The notes under the pieces were generated by a model, which searched no databases, was not told where the DNA came from, and saw nothing but the letters and a program-made list of their open reading frames with translations. Below, one piece after another: positions 11,391 to 22,959 of a stretch of DNA of 64,000 bases. Position numbers and translations under genes: made by a program. Origin of the DNA: Primulina eburnea (lineage: Eukaryota > Streptophyta > Magnoliopsida > Lamiales > Gesneriaceae); assembly GCF_022965805.1 (NCBI RefSeq), contig NC_133104.1, positions 37,864,682 through 37,928,681 of the forward strand. Direction: 5' to 3'. Every line of letters starts with the position of its first letter. Positions within the stretch are counted from its first letter, which is position 1.

Positions 11391-11465
11391 AATCATTGTT
11401 TGAAAATAAAGAAAAAGAATGAAAGCTTTTTAAAAATCAACAATTTATTTTATGGCAAAAACTTG

Positions 11466-11880
11466 TGTGAGACGATCTCATGAGTCGTATTTTGTGAGAT
11501 ATATCGATCTTATTTGGGTCATCCATGAAAAAATATTACTTTTTATGCTAAGGTACCGTCTGATTCATGGTATGAGATATATAGTATGGAGATATATTAA
11601 TAATATTATTTATTAAAGGTAATATCGTAATTTTATATTATTGATTTGATTGATGTGAGATAAATTATTATGAATTTGATTGATGTGAAATAAATAAATA
11701 ATAATGTGATTGTTCGAGATAAATAATATTTGTACAAAACAAGTGATATGATAGGTTTATTTATATTAATATTTATAAGTACTTAAACCAAACAGTACCT
11801 AAGAGTATTACTTTTTATTGTGAATATCGGTATGGTTGACCCGTTTCACAGATAAAGATTCGTGAGACCGTATCACAAGA
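11466..11880. mobile_element. GTGAGAC-type MITE interrupted by another MITE
   Basis: The left part runs TGTGAGACGATCTCATGAG to TTTTTATGCTAA. The right part runs GAGTATTACTTTTTATTGTG to GTGAGACCGTATCACA. With the inserted unit removed the halves join to the same order as in the copy at 55647-55815. The ends are inverted repeats around GTGAGACNGTCTCAC. Confidence 0.7.
11552..11799. mobile_element. Harbinger/Tourist-type MITE
   Basis: 248 bp, flanked by TAA on both sides (11549-11551 and 11800-11802). Its ends, GGTACCGTCTGATTC and the complement of CCAAACAGTACC, are imperfect terminal inverted repeats (GGTACYGT). Other copies of the host repeat carry a single TAA at this point, which supports TAA as the target duplication, as expected for PIF/Harbinger MITEs. 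Confidence 0.75.
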
Positions 11881-12491
11881 GAGATAAATACATTTATTTT
11901 TTTTACTAGAGTTTCAGTTTTACAGTGCTATACATATAAATATGGTAACACGACGGGTCTGCGCGAGTGTGTTTCCCTCATCCCACCCTTAAATTGGGCC
12001 AATTAAAAAATGGGATTACGTCATGAAGGATTTAAAAAACAAGGAGTCTGAATTTTTTTTTTTAAAAAAAGAAGGAGTTGACTCTTAATTATTATGTTAA
12101 ACCTTAATTAAACTTGTAACTTCCTAAATTAATTATTCTCTTCTCTTTCTTCTCATTCCACGCACAAAATCCCCACAAAATTCCCCAATTATAACCTTCC
12201 CAAATTTAAAGAACTCATCTACCCCATCTACCTCTTCCGCGATACATTAAATCGAATTGACAAAGTGTAGTTGCTCAGTTGTTGTTGCGCTCATTCCTCA
12301 GATCCAGATCTAAATCTACTCCTACATATGTTGCCCCCATTCTTCTGTATTTGAAGACCAATTCGTCTCTATTTGAAGAAAAATACAGTAAGTTTGCTCC
12401 ATTTTCTTTGAACCAGTTCATTGTTTTCTTCATTTCATGCAGCGATCGACAAAAATTAAGATGAATAATTTGTGTCGTTCATTATTTTCTT

Positions 12492-12712
12492 CGTCGACCA
12501 AAATTAAAATGAAGAATGTTTTCCAACAAAAATTAAGCTGGTCGATCAAGAAGAATTCTTCCTGGTCGACCAAAGAAAAAATTTTCATGGTCGACCACAC
12601 TCTTAATCATCGACCAAGTTCTTGTTTTTTCCGGGTCGACCGTGATCATCTTGGTCGACCGACATAATTTCTTGGTCGACCAACTAATTTTTTGTCGACC
12701 ATGTGCGTTTTG
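12492..12712. repeat. GGTCGACC palindrome cluster 1
   Basis: About nine copies of the palindrome TTGGTCGACCAA or close variants (GTCGACC, TCGACCA) occur in about 220 bp, upstream of the transposase start. Spacing is irregular (roughly 20-30 bp). Confidence 0.85.
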
Positions 12713-13814
12713 TTGGTTATTAAAACATTTTGCTCATTCTAATTATCATATTTGTTTGTGCACTTTGTAGATATGCCAACAGTTATTGTTGTTCATTTTG
12801 ATGGGAACGAAAAGTGACGGAGGGGCTGGTTTATAAATGTAATCCAGGGGCCAATGCAAAGTTTGTTGCTATTCCAGTGGATGATGATAATTGTTATTTT
12901 GAAAATTTAAAAAGTGAACTATATAGAGCTGGGAAAATATAAGACACTGTCAACTTGAAGTTGAGTTATCTTCTAGATTTGCCGTGGAACATTCAACCAA
13001 TTTATATAGAGAATGACCATGATTTGAAAGCATATTTGTATCTTGGTTGTCCGAGAAGTAGGCCAGTGCTTCAAGTTAAAATTGAATGTTTTAGTTATTT
13101 TGATCCTTTTGATAATGCGCACGGATATGGTATTGATGAAAACAATTGCAATATTAACGAACATAGTCATTTTTTTTATGATTATTTTCACTTGAATATT
13201 GTTTCTGTGGATCATAATAATAGCAGTGATTTTTTCGACGAAGCGCATAATGTGGATGCCATGCATGTGGATCGTAGTAACACATTCGACGAAGCGCACA
13301 ATGTGGATGTCCTGCATGTGGATCGCAGTAACAAAGATGAGTTATATGATGAAGCACGTAATGACGCAATTGAGGTCGAGGCAAATTTGGATCTAAGCAA
13401 TGACGCAAATTTGGATGCGGATGTGGATATTGAGAATGACACATTTTCATTCACGGATGGTTCAAACTTGTTTGTTCGTCAAGAGTTTCCGAACCGAGAA
13501 GCGGTGAAAAAAGAGCTAATTAGAATAAGTTTGGAAGCTTGCTTTGAATTTGAGACGGTTAAAAGTAACCAAAAGGTGTACGTCGTAAAATGTGTAATGT
13601 CGATTGTAAGTGGAGAATCTGGACCTCTTTGATTAAGAATGATTCACGTGCATTCTCCGTTCGAACATATTGCAATACACATACATGTGGTTTGACTGGG
13701 AGACGAAAGAGAATCCATGGAGCGAGTTCTGCTGTTGTAGTAGCCCGAATTCCAAATTGGGTAATTAACGGAGTAATGGTGATTAAGAAGGTTTAAGATG
13801 TAATTTTGGCTATG

Positions 13815-14046
13815 GTCATGATCGGACGGACCGAAGAGGGTTCGGAAGCACCGAAGAGTTCGGACGATCCGAAGTGTAGTTCGGTGAATCCGATCATAGG
13901 TGTCAAGTGTTGATCGACACGTCATTTTCCATGCATGTTCGGACGGTCCGAAGTGTATGATCGGAGGATCCGATCATGAGCTGTCAAGAGCCAATGGACA
14001 CGTAGCGTTCGGACGTTCCGAAGTGTTGTTCGGAGGATCCGAACAT
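13815..14046 (+). promoter_or_regulatory. eight TCGGANGNNCCGA motifs in the LTR U3
   Basis: Quasi-palindromes of the form (T/A)TCGGANGNNCCGA(A/T) recur about eight times: for example ATCGGACGGACCGAAG, TTCGGACGATCCGAAG, TTCGGACGGTCCGAAG, ATCGGAGGATCCGATC, TTCGGACGTTCCGAAG and TTCGGAGGATCCGAAC. They end a few bases above the TATA box. Placement suggests an enhancer or factor-binding array; function is inference. The 3' LTR carries the same array (19929-20160). Confidence 0.7.
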
Positions 14047-14050
14047 GGCC

Positions 14051-14058
14051 TATAAATA
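14051..14058 (+). promoter_or_regulatory. TATA box of the Tekay 5' LTR
   Basis: TATAAATA directly below the half-palindrome array, the likely core promoter for the element's genomic RNA. Confidence 0.65.
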
Positions 14059-15183
14059 GTGCTCGGATTTCCTCATTTTGATTTGCCAATTTCTTGAGTT
14101 TTCTCTCATTTTGGAGAGTTTGGAAGGTTTCTAGGGTTAGTTGTTGGTCGAGCGATAGCCAAGAGCTGCCAGGAGTAGTAGCGTAGCGGCGCCTGAGTTT
14201 CAAGGCAATCGACATCAAAGGGCTGTCGACGGACGAAGGTAAACCCTAAACCTTTGGTAGTACTAGGGAGTACTGGTTTTGCTAGTCGAGCATGGTAGTA
14301 TTGATTGAGTATGCTTTTGATGCGTAGGCTTGTGCTAAACCTGATTAGCGGTGTTGCGTAAGGCTAGGCTTGCTGTGATAGAGGTACGAAAGTACTATCC
14401 GAGATATCCTGGTCGAGTATACATTCATATATGTGTTGCATGAGTATTTGCTGCATTGTTATATGTCATATGATGCATGCTATTATGTCACGAGTTATGA
14501 TGCATATTGCATATCATGTTGAGCCGTATCTCCTTCGAGATAGCCTTTACTGTTGAGCTGTATCTCTTTCGAGATAAGCTATATCTTGGGGCCGCTCAGC
14601 CCTGTCTTGTGGATGCATGGACACCGAGAGTACACAGTGGCCGACGGGTCGGGAGGGCTTCGGTGGTCCGGGACATTTTAGGTCCACGTCTGTCTTGTAG
14701 TGGATGCAGTGACCCAGAGGTTGGACCGCGCGGCACTATCCACTTGGCGCCTCTAGACTGAGCATTTTGAGATCCTTTGTGATTCCTGTTTCTTGACTAC
14801 CCTGGTATCATAGCATGTGCATTTCATATAGGTTTGTATACTCATATTTTTGTACTGGGCGTTCTTATCGCTCACGTCCTCGGTTTTATTTATTCTTGGA
14901 CACCCCATTTCCCACGGGGCAGGCCTCAGGTTGGATGGCTCAGGAGGAGCAGGAGGAGGACGTTGAGTAGCTGGTTGGTTTAGTTTTCAGTGTTTTCCAT
15001 TTGATTCGATATGGTTGTACTGGATATTTCATTTTGAGTTAGTCTAGACTTCGATTTCGATTGGGTTGTATAACTATTGTTGTTGGCCATATTTCCGCTG
15101 TTATCTCTGATTATAATTAATTAAGTTAGTTGTATGCTTAGTTCTTGACTAGTAGGTGATTCTGGAACGGGTCACTACATTTA

Positions 15184-15195
15184 TGGTATCAGAGC
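15184..15195 (+). other. primer-binding site of the Tekay element
   Basis: TGGTATCAGAGC, four bases past the 5' LTR, complementary to the initiator-Met tRNA 3' end. Confidence 0.88.
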
Positions 15196-15277
15196 ATGCG
15201 TATGATTTTGGGATATAGATTCTGTTTTGGGATTTCCGTTGACCATTTTACCATTTTCCCTATTCTATCTTGTAGCG

Positions 15278-18200
15278 ATGGCTGACCATTTTGATGACGG
15301 GAGTAGTCAGGGGAGTGTAGGTCGATGGGGTGACCAGGACGATCATAGACGTCATCGTGAGCATCGTCATCGTCGGGATGGTCCTAGGCGTTTCGATTTG
15401 CATCGTTTTATTCAGATGGGGCCTAAGCCTTTAGTTGGTGGTGAGACTCCCGATGATGCTGAGGACTGGTTAGAGCGCATGGAGAGTTGTTTCCGTGCAT
15501 TTCAGTGCACCGAGGAGCAGAAGATAGAGACCCTTAGCTTTCTTCTCGAGGGCCGTGCGCGCAAGTGGTGGCGATCAACTTCTGCGCCGATAGTCCAGTC
15601 CCAAGGTAGGGTGACTTGGGTCGATTTCCGTGCAGCTTTCATGCAGCTGTACTTTCCTCCAGCCCTTCGCCAAGCCAAGACGATTGAGCTCCTGAACCTT
15701 AAGCAGGGGAGTATGTCTGTTGATGAGTATCAGCAGAAATTCTTTGAGTTGTTACCCTTCGCTCCTCATATCAGTGGCAGTTCTGAGGCCAAGTATGATC
15801 ATTTCCTCCAGGGCCTTAATCAGGAGATCTTTGATCGAGTCACTGTCTGTGATAATCCTACTTCTTATGATGGGTTAGTGAACCGGTGTCGCCAGGCAGA
15901 GATCAGTCTCCAGCGTGGTAGGGCTATTCTTTCTTCTTCTAGACCTCCGAGTACTTTGAGGCCTCGATCTCAGTCATTCAAGAAATCTGGTTCATCTTCT
16001 TCTGGATCTGGATCTCGATCTAGTGGTGTTTTCCGCTTTGGTAAGAAGAAGGAGTCTTGTGCGCATTGTGGGAAGAACCATCCATCGGAGCAATGCCGAG
16101 TAGCCGCAGGAGCTTGTTATCAGTGCGGAGAGATGGGGCATATTAAGAAGAATTGTCCTCAGTTGCGAGGTGGAGCAGGATCCGGTTCTGGATCTCAGAC
16201 GACTGTTCAGCAGAGGAGGCAGGGTCAGGCAGTGGGTAGTTCGAATCTTCGACCTCGTGCCCAAGGTCAGGTTTTTGCGCTGAACCAGGATCAGGCTGCA
16301 GATGAGACGGAGAGAGTCATAGCAGGTACTTTTCATTTATGCGGTATTCCTGCTTTTGTTCTTATTGATACAGGAGCCTCTCATTCCTTCATTTCTGCAC
16401 GATTTGTTAAGCGTCATAGGTTACCCTATGTTTCTCTAGACGTCATTCTTTCTGTTTCTACTCCGATGGGTCATTCGGTGTTAGCGAAGCGTCTAGTGAT
16501 GGGTTGTCCCTTAGATTTTGAGGGTAACGAGTTGACTGCGAATCTTATGATCCTAGAGATGGAAGATTTTGATTGTATCTTGGGTATAGACTTATTGACT
16601 ACCTACCGAGCTACTGTGGATTGTTACCAGAAGCTTGTTCAGTTTCGTACGACTGAAAGCTCTAGTTGGTTTTTCTATGGTGAGGGAGCGCGACCTCCGA
16701 TGCCAGTGGTATCTGCTCTGAAAGCCTGTCGTGCTTTAGAGTCGGGCGGGGAAGGCTACCTCATCTATGCGATTGATTCATCCACAGGTAGTGTTGGTCT
16801 AGAGGATATTCCAGTGGTTTGTGAATTTCCTGATGTTTTCCCAGATGAGATTCCTGGTTTTCCTCCGGTTAGAGAGGTGGAATTTGGCATAGATTTAATG
16901 CCAGGGACTGCACCGATTTCTCGTGCCCCCTATCGTCTTGCTCCGTCAGAGATGAGAGAGCTGAAGCAGCAATTGCAGGATCTTCTTGATAAGGGTTATA
17001 TTCGCCCGAGTGTTTCGCCTTGGGGAGCTCCAGTCTTGTTTGTCAAGAAGAAGGATGGATCGATGCGGTTGTGCATTGATTATCGCCAGCTGAATCGGGT
17101 GACGATCAAAAACAAGTACCCTTTACCCCGTATTGATGACTTGTTCGATCAGCTTCAGGGTACTTCTGTTTACTCCAAGATCGACTTGCGATCGGGTTAT
17201 CATCAGATGAGAGTCAGAGATGATGATATTTCCAAGACTGCATTTCGTACTCGTTATGGGCATTACGAGTTTCTAGTTATGCCATTCGGATTGACGAATG
17301 CGCCAGCGGTGTTCATGGATCTGATGAACCGAGTCTTCCGAGATTTTCTGGATCAGTTTGTGGTGGTTTTCATTGACGATATCTTGATCTATTCCCACAG
17401 TGTGGAAGAGCATGCCCAACACTTGAGGATTGTGTTGAAGATTCTTCGCGAGAAGCAATTGTATGCTAAGCTGAGTAAGTGCGAGTTCTGGATTGATCGT
17501 GTGGTATTCCTTGGTCACGTGATTTCCAAGGAAGGAGTTTCTATGGATCCCAGCAAGATTGAAGCAGTGCTGAATTGGTCACGTCCGACGACGGTGGCTG
17601 AGATCCATAGTTTTCTAGGTCTGGCAGGGTATTATCGTCGCTTCATCGTGAATTTCTCTCAGATAGCCAGACCATTGACGCAACTTACTCGGAAGGATGT
17701 TCCATTTGAGTGGTCATCCGAGTGCGAAGATAGTTTCAGAGAGCTTCGTCGACTTCTGACTTCCGCACCTGTTTTGGCGTTACCGTCAGGATCTGATGGT
17801 TTCAGTGTTTACACCGATGCCTCCACTCAAGGCTTAGGGTGTGTGTTGACGCAAAACGGTCATGTGATTGCTTATGCTTCCAGACAGCTGAAATCTCACG
17901 AGGAGAAGTATCCCACTCATGATCTGGAATTGGCAGCTATTGTGTTTGCGCTGAAGATTTGGCGTCATTATTTGTGCGGTGTTCAGTTTGAAATCTTTAC
18001 TGATCATAAGAGTCTGAAATATCTGTTCACTCAGGCTGAGTTGAACATGAGGCAACGTCGTTGGATGGATTTGCTGAAGGATTATGATTGCGAGATCAAG
18101 TACCATCCAGGTTCTGCGAATCTCACAGCTGATGCGCTTAGTCGCAAGGTGAGAGCCTCTGCACTTCAGACTTGTGCTATGACTAGTGCCATCCAGGATA

Positions 18201-19699
18201 GTTGCTCGTTGGGGTTTAACTTCAAGCATCGGAAAGGTATGGAGAGCATTCGTGTTGCTACCATTTTATCTGAGCCCAATTTGTTCACTCGGATTCGAGA
18301 AGCTCAGATGTCTGATCTCAAGACTCAGAGATTAGCTCGGTTAGTTGGTGGTGATAGTAATTTCCATTATCAGTCCAATGGTCTTCTGTGCTTATCTAAT
18401 CGGGTTGTAGTACCAGAGGATGACACTTTGAGGGACGAGATATTGTCTCAGGCGCATCGAAGCAAGTTAAGTGTTCATCCAGGAAGCAACAAGATGTATA
18501 GAGACTTGAGGCTGCGGTTTTGGTGGAAAGGGATGAAGCGCAGCGTGTATCAGTTTGTCTCCAAGTGTCTAGTTTGCCAGCAGGTTAAGGCAGAGCACCG
18601 TCGACCGGGAGGATTGTTGTTGAACTTACCTATTCCAGAATGGAAGTGGGAGCATATTACGATGGATTTCATTACTCACTTGCCATTATCTTCGAGGAAC
18701 AGCGATGCTATCTGGGTAGTGGTGGATCGACTCACCAAGTCTGCTCATTTTCTGCCGTATAATCGTGATTTCACTTTCGATCGTATGGCTCGATTGTACA
18801 TTCAGGAGATTGTACGTTTGCATGGAGTGCCTGTCAGTATTGTTAGTGACAGAGATCCTCGTTTTACCTCACGGTTTTGGGGTAGTTTCCAGTCAGCTTT
18901 GGGTACTACACTGAGTCTGAGTACTGCTTATCATCCGGAGACTGACGGTCAATCAGAGAGGACTATCCGTACGCTTGAGGATATGTTGCGAGCCTGTGTT
19001 ATGGATTTCGGACCCGCTTGGCAGGATCATTTGCCTTTGATTGAGTTCGCGTACAACAACAGCTATCATCGTAGTATTGGTATGGCACCATTTGAGGCGT
19101 TGTACGGGCGACGTTGTCGTACTCCATTATTCTGGGATGAAGTCGGGGAACGACAGGTAGAGGGACCGGAGTTAGTCCAGCAGGCTATAGATAAGGTTGC
19201 AGTAATCAAGAAGCGGATTAAGACTGCTCAGGATCGACAGGCTAGTTATGCGAACACAAAGCGTCGACCTCTTCATTTTCAACCAGGTGAGAAGGTGTTT
19301 CTCCGAGTTTCGCCTTTTCGCAGGATTTTGAGATTTGGTCTCAAGGGTAAGCTGTCTCCGAGATTTATTGGTCCATTCGAGATACTGGAATGTGTGGGAG
19401 ATTTAGCTTACAGACTTGCGTTGCCGCCGTACCTATCAAGTATTCATGATGTGTTCCACGTATCCTTGTTGAGACGTTATGTAGCAGATGAGTTGCACAT
19501 CTTACATCCATCTGAAGTTCAACTTGATACGGATTTGTCTTACGTGGAGCGACCAGTTCAGATTCTAGATCGCAAAGATAAGGTGTTGCGGAATAAGATC
19601 ATTCCTCTTGTCTTAGTGCAGTGGCAGCGTCGAGGCACTGAAGAAGCCACTTGGGAGTTAGAGAGTCGTATGCGTTCGGAGCATCCAGAGCTCTTTTGA
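15278..19699 (+). CDS. Tekay gag-pol polyprotein, intact
   Basis: Start taken at ATG 15278 (MADHFDDG); the frame is open a further 51 nt upstream but without ATG. The product is 1473 residues. Gag is residues 1 to about 320, with a zinc knuckle [14 protein letters not shown] near 279. The aspartic protease has LIDTGAS near 361. RT has [17 protein letters not shown] and the catalytic FIDD near 697. RNase H starts with VYTDAST near 845. Integrase has an HHCC zinc region (HPG.. to CLVCQQ, about 1066-1107), then [15 protein letters not shown] and [11 protein letters not shown], giving the D,D,E triad. A chromodomain-like tail ([15 protein letters not shown]) closes the protein, as in chromoviruses of the Tekay/Del lineage. 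No stops or frameshifts are seen, so it may still be able to transpose. Confidence 0.95.
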   Translation: MADHFDDGSSQGSVGRWGDQDDHRRHREHRHRRDGPRRFDLHRFIQMGPKPLVGGETPDDAEDWLERMESCFRAFQCTEEQKIETLSFLLEGRARKWWRSTSAPIVQSQGRVTWVDFRAAFMQLYFPPALRQAKTIELLNLKQGSMSVDEYQQKFFELLPFAPHISGSSEAKYDHFLQGLNQEIFDRVTVCDNPTSYDGLVNRCRQAEISLQRGRAILSSSRPPSTLRPRSQSFKKSGSSSSGSGSRSSGVFRFGKKKESCAHCGKNHPSEQCRVAAGACYQCGEMGHIKKNCPQLRGGAGSGSGSQTTVQQRRQGQAVGSSNLRPRAQGQVFALNQDQAADETERVIAGTFHLCGIPAFVLIDTGASHSFISARFVKRHRLPYVSLDVILSVSTPMGHSVLAKRLVMGCPLDFEGNELTANLMILEMEDFDCILGIDLLTTYRATVDCYQKLVQFRTTESSSWFFYGEGARPPMPVVSALKACRALESGGEGYLIYAIDSSTGSVGLEDIPVVCEFPDVFPDEIPGFPPVREVEFGIDLMPGTAPISRAPYRLAPSEMRELKQQLQDLLDKGYIRPSVSPWGAPVLFVKKKDGSMRLCIDYRQLNRVTIKNKYPLPRIDDLFDQLQGTSVYSKIDLRSGYHQMRVRDDDISKTAFRTRYGHYEFLVMPFGLTNAPAVFMDLMNRVFRDFLDQFVVVFIDDILIYSHSVEEHAQHLRIVLKILREKQLYAKLSKCEFWIDRVVFLGHVISKEGVSMDPSKIEAVLNWSRPTTVAEIHSFLGLAGYYRRFIVNFSQIARPLTQLTRKDVPFEWSSECEDSFRELRRLLTSAPVLALPSGSDGFSVYTDASTQGLGCVLTQNGHVIAYASRQLKSHEEKYPTHDLELAAIVFALKIWRHYLCGVQFEIFTDHKSLKYLFTQAELNMRQRRWMDLLKDYDCEIKYHPGSANLTADALSRKVRASALQTCAMTSAIQDSCSLGFNFKHRKGMESIRVATILSEPNLFTRIREAQMSDLKTQRLARLVGGDSNFHYQSNGLLCLSNRVVVPEDDTLRDEILSQAHRSKLSVHPGSNKMYRDLRLRFWWKGMKRSVYQFVSKCLVCQQVKAEHRRPGGLLLNLPIPEWKWEHITMDFITHLPLSSRNSDAIWVVVDRLTKSAHFLPYNRDFTFDRMARLYIQEIVRLHGVPVSIVSDRDPRFTSRFWGSFQSALGTTLSLSTAYHPETDGQSERTIRTLEDMLRACVMDFGPAWQDHLPLIEFAYNNSYHRSIGMAPFEALYGRRCRTPLFWDEVGERQVEGPELVQQAIDKVAVIKKRIKTAQDRQASYANTKRRPLHFQPGEKVFLRVSPFRRILRFGLKGKLSPRFIGPFEILECVGDLAYRLALPPYLSSIHDVFHVSLLRRYVADELHILHPSEVQLDTDLSYVERPVQILDRKDKVLRNKIIPLVLVQWQRRGTEEATWELESRMRSEHPELF

Positions 19700-19836
19700 G
19701 TTGTGCTTTGTATAAGTTTGTGTTTTCAGTTGTAATCATAGTATCAGTTGTATTCAACAACAATTGAGATGTATTAATGATGTTGTTATTTCGTTTTGTT
19801 CATTCTCTAAGCCTGATTTCGAGGACGAAATCTTTT

Positions 19837-19849
19837 AAGGGGGGGAGAA
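19837..19849 (+). other. polypurine tract of the Tekay element
   Basis: AAGGGGGGGAGAA directly before the 3' LTR, the plus-strand primer for reverse transcription. Confidence 0.85.
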
Positions 19850-21298
19850 TGTAGTAGCCCGAATTCCAAATTGGGTAATTAACGGAGTAATGGTGATTAA
19901 GAAGGTTTAAGATGTAATTTTGGCTATGGTCATGATCGGACGGACCGAAGAGGGTTCGGAAGCACCGAAGAGTTCGGACGATCCGAAGTGTAGTTCGGTG
20001 AATCCGATCATAGGTGTCAAGTGTTGATCGACACGTCATTTTCCATGCATGTTCGGACGGTCCGAAGTGTATGATCGGAGGATCCGATCATGAGCTGTCA
20101 AGAGCCAATGGACACGTAGCGTTCGGACGTTCCGAAGTGTTGTTCGGAGGATCCGAACATGGCCTATAAATAGTGCTCGGATTTCCTCATTTTGATTTGC
20201 CAATTTCTTGAGTTTTCTCTCATTTTGGAGAGTTTGGAAGGTTTCTAGGGTTAGTTGTTGGTCGAGCGATAGCCAAGAGCTGCCAGGAGTAGTAGCGTAG
20301 CGGCGCCTGAGTTTCAAGGCAATCGACATCAAAGGGCTGTCGACGGACGAAGGTAAACCCTAAACCTTTGGTAGTACTAGGGAGTACTGGTTTTGCTAGT
20401 CGAGCATGGTAGTATTGATTGAGTATGCTTTTGATGCGTAGGCTTGTGCTAAACCTGATTAGCGGTGTTGCGTAAGGCTAGGCTTGCTGTGATAGAGGTA
20501 CGAAAGTACTATCCGAGATATCCTGGTCGAGTATACATTCATATATGTGTTGCATGAGTATTTGCTGCATTGTTATATGTCATATGATGCATGCTATTAT
20601 GTCACGAGTTATGATGCATATTGCATATCATGTTGAGCCGTATCTCCTTCGAGATAGCCTTTACTGTTGAGCTGTATCTCTTTCGAGATAAGCTATATCT
20701 TGGGGCCGCTCAGCCCTGTCTTGTGGACGCATGGACACCGAGAGTACACAGTGGCCGACGGGTCGGGAGGGCTTCGGTGGTCCGGGACATTTTAGGTCCA
20801 CGTCTGTCTTGTAGTGGATGCAGTGACCCAGAGGTTGGACCGCGCGGCACTATCCACTTGGCGCCTCTAGACTGAGCATTTTGAGATCCTTTGTGATTCC
20901 TGTTTCTTGACTACCCTGGTATCATATCATAGCATGTGCATTTCATATAGGTTTGTATACTCATATTTTTGTACTGGGCGTTCTTATCGCTCACGTCCTC
21001 GGTTTTATTTATTCTTGGACACCCCATTTCCCACGGGGCAGGCCTCAGGTTGGATGGCTCAGGAGGAGCAGGAGGAGGACGTTGAGTAGCTGGTTGGTTT
21101 AGTTTTCAGTGTTTTCCATTTGATTCGATATGGTTGTACTGGATATTTCATTTTGAGTTAGTCTAGACTTCGATTTCGATTGGGTTGTATAACTATTGTT
21201 GTTGGCCATATTTCCGCTGTTATCTCTGATTATAATTAATTAAGTTAGTTGTATGCTTAGTTCTTGACTAGTAGGTGATTCTGGAACGGGTCACTACA
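19850..21298 (+). repeat. 3' LTR of the Tekay element
   Basis: 1449 bp. Compared with the 5' LTR it has a C for T near 20726 and an extra ATCAT-type 5-mer near 20926. Confidence 0.95.
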
Positions 21299-22669
21299 GC
21301 TGTTGTTCGTGATATGTTAATGGATAATTTCCAAAGCTCATCCAATGCCAATGGTGCCAAAAGCGGTGATGGCGATGATGCACAATAGTATGAATTCTGA
21401 TATATCATACTACAAGGCTTGGAAAAGGGAAAGAACTAGCAGACAATATGTTGAAAGGTGATCCTACGCAGAGTTTTACTAGATTGAGTTGTTATTTGCA
21501 CATGGTTGAGCAGATGAATCGAGGAAGAATAACAGACATATTTGTCGATCAGGAAAATCGATTGAAGTATATGTTTCTTGCTTTTGATGCATGCGTTAGA
21601 GGATATCGAAGTATGCGGAAAGTAGTATCAATTGATGGGACGTGGTTGAAGGGCAAATATAATGGTGTTTTACTGGTGGCATCGACACAAGATGGAAATT
21701 ATCACCAATATATTTTGGCGTGGGGAATCGTAGATGTCGAGTGTACTTCTTCGTGGAGTTGGTTTTTAACGAAGTTGTTAGAAGTAGTACCTGATGAGGA
21801 TGAATTGGTGATAATTTCTGACAGGAATTAGGGGATCATTAATGTGGTTTCTACTGTCTATATAAATGCACATCATGGTCATTGTACGTGGCATTTATCT
21901 CAAAAAATGAAGACTAGATGCAAAAAAAAAAGGTGCAACCGAAATGTTTTTGCACATTGCAAAAATTTATTAAACTTTCAAGTTTGATATTGCATACAAT
22001 GATTTTAGAAATAGATATCCTGAGGCAGCGCAATATTTGGACGAGAGAGACTCACTTGATAGATGGACTCGAGCGTATTTTCCGAAGACCCGTTACAATA
22101 TTATGATGACAAACGGGGTTGAGTCGATCAATGCTAGACTACTTGAAGAAAGGAAGCTGCCAATCATTGCACTATTAGATTCTTTGCAGAAACTGGCCTC
22201 ATCTTGGTTTGCTCGATATCGCCATGCATCAATTGCAAGTAACACTAACTTGACCCCTACGATCGAGGGGATTCTTCATAGCAGGTTCACAGATGCCCAA
22301 GGAATGCAAGTTTTGGAATTAGGACGTCTGGAGTTTGATGTTAGGAGTCGTGGACATTCGGTCATAGTGGACCTCGAATAAAAAAGATGCACATGTCGAG
22401 TTTTTGATATTGATAGAATCACATGTGCTCATGCCATCGCAGCTAGTTGGTTAGCGAAGATTGATTTATATGATATGTGTTCAAAGTACTATTCTACATT
22501 GTCATGGTGCATGACTTACTCAGAGACTGTGTATCCCATTCCGGAAGAAAATGAATGGCCACGAAACATTAATTTTCCATTGGTGTTGCCTCTTTTGTTA
22601 GAGAAGAGAGTTGACAGAAGAAAACAAAACAGAATTACTTCGATCGGTGAATTAAGCAAGAGATAGCTT

Positions 22670-22932
22670 GAGGACCGACCCAAGTTTTATTTTTGTTCGA
22701 CCATGAGCCTAATGGTCGACCATTAGCTTGATTGGTGGACCATAAGTTTATTTTGGTCGACGTTCAAGCTCATGGTCGACCACTATTTTTCTTTGGTCGA
22801 CCATCAAGCTATCGGTCGACCATGAGGGTGATGGTCGACCATGAGCTTGATGGTCGACCATTAGTTTTCTTTGGTCGACCACCAAGCTCATCAAGCTCAT
22901 GGTCGACCATTAGCTTGATGGTCGACCATTAG
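22670..22932. repeat. GGTCGACC palindrome cluster 2
   Basis: About a dozen copies of ATGGTCGACCAT and variants alternate with short AGCTTGATGG-type spacers, just past the transposase stop. The spacing of about 20 bp is more regular than in cluster 1. Confidence 0.88.
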
Positions 22933-22959
22933 TTTGTTTTTTTTAAATAGATATTAATA

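Larger units (their letters stand above)
13736..15179 (+). repeat. 5' LTR of the Tekay element
   Basis: 1444 bp, TG..CA. It contains the half-palindrome cluster at 13815-14046, a TATA box at 14051 and a G-rich region around 14590-14760. Confidence 0.95.
13731..21303 (+). mobile_element. young Tekay/Del-type Ty3-gypsy retrotransposon
   Basis: The element spans 13736-21298 (7563 bp) with a perfect 5-bp TSD, GCTGT, at 13731-13735 and 21299-21303. LTRs of 1444 and 1449 bp start TGTAGTAGCCC and end GGTCACTACA. A PBS, an uninterrupted 1473-residue gag-pol frame and a polypurine tract are all present. By eye the LTRs differ by one substitution (14612-14616 region against 20726) and one 5-bp indel (near 14812 against 20926), so the insertion is very recent. 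It sits in the MULE transposase pseudogene. Confidence 0.95.
12773..22666 (+). pseudogene. MURA-like (MULE) transposase, split by a gypsy element
   Basis: The gene starts MPTVIVVHFDG after a TTGTAG acceptor. It is interrupted by a TGA near 12815, a frameshift near 12830, a TAA near 12942 and a shift near 13590. The N-terminal MuDR domain includes FPNREAVKKELIRISLEACF and CKWRIWTS. The gypsy insertion separates 13735 from 21299. The DDE catalytic part follows, with VSIDGTWLKGKYNGVLL and IISDRN. A TAG then follows, as do more frame changes near 21900. Next come TNGVESINARLLEERKLPI and a SWIM zinc finger CTCRVFDIDRITCAHAIAA just after a TAA at 22379-22381. Domain order is complete for a Kaonashi-type transposase, but it cannot be translated as one protein. 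Confidence 0.88.

Noticed and set aside
13190..13454. Minus-strand frames opposite the MULE transposase
   Set aside because: They mirror the short repeated GATGTGGAT-type coding repeat of the sense frame.
12955..13632. A separate 225-residue protein gene
   Set aside because: It is the N-terminal part of the MULE transposase pseudogene, with frameshifts on both sides.
15992..18229. Minus-strand open frames within the Tekay element
   Set aside because: They are antisense shadows of gag-pol with no motif of their own.
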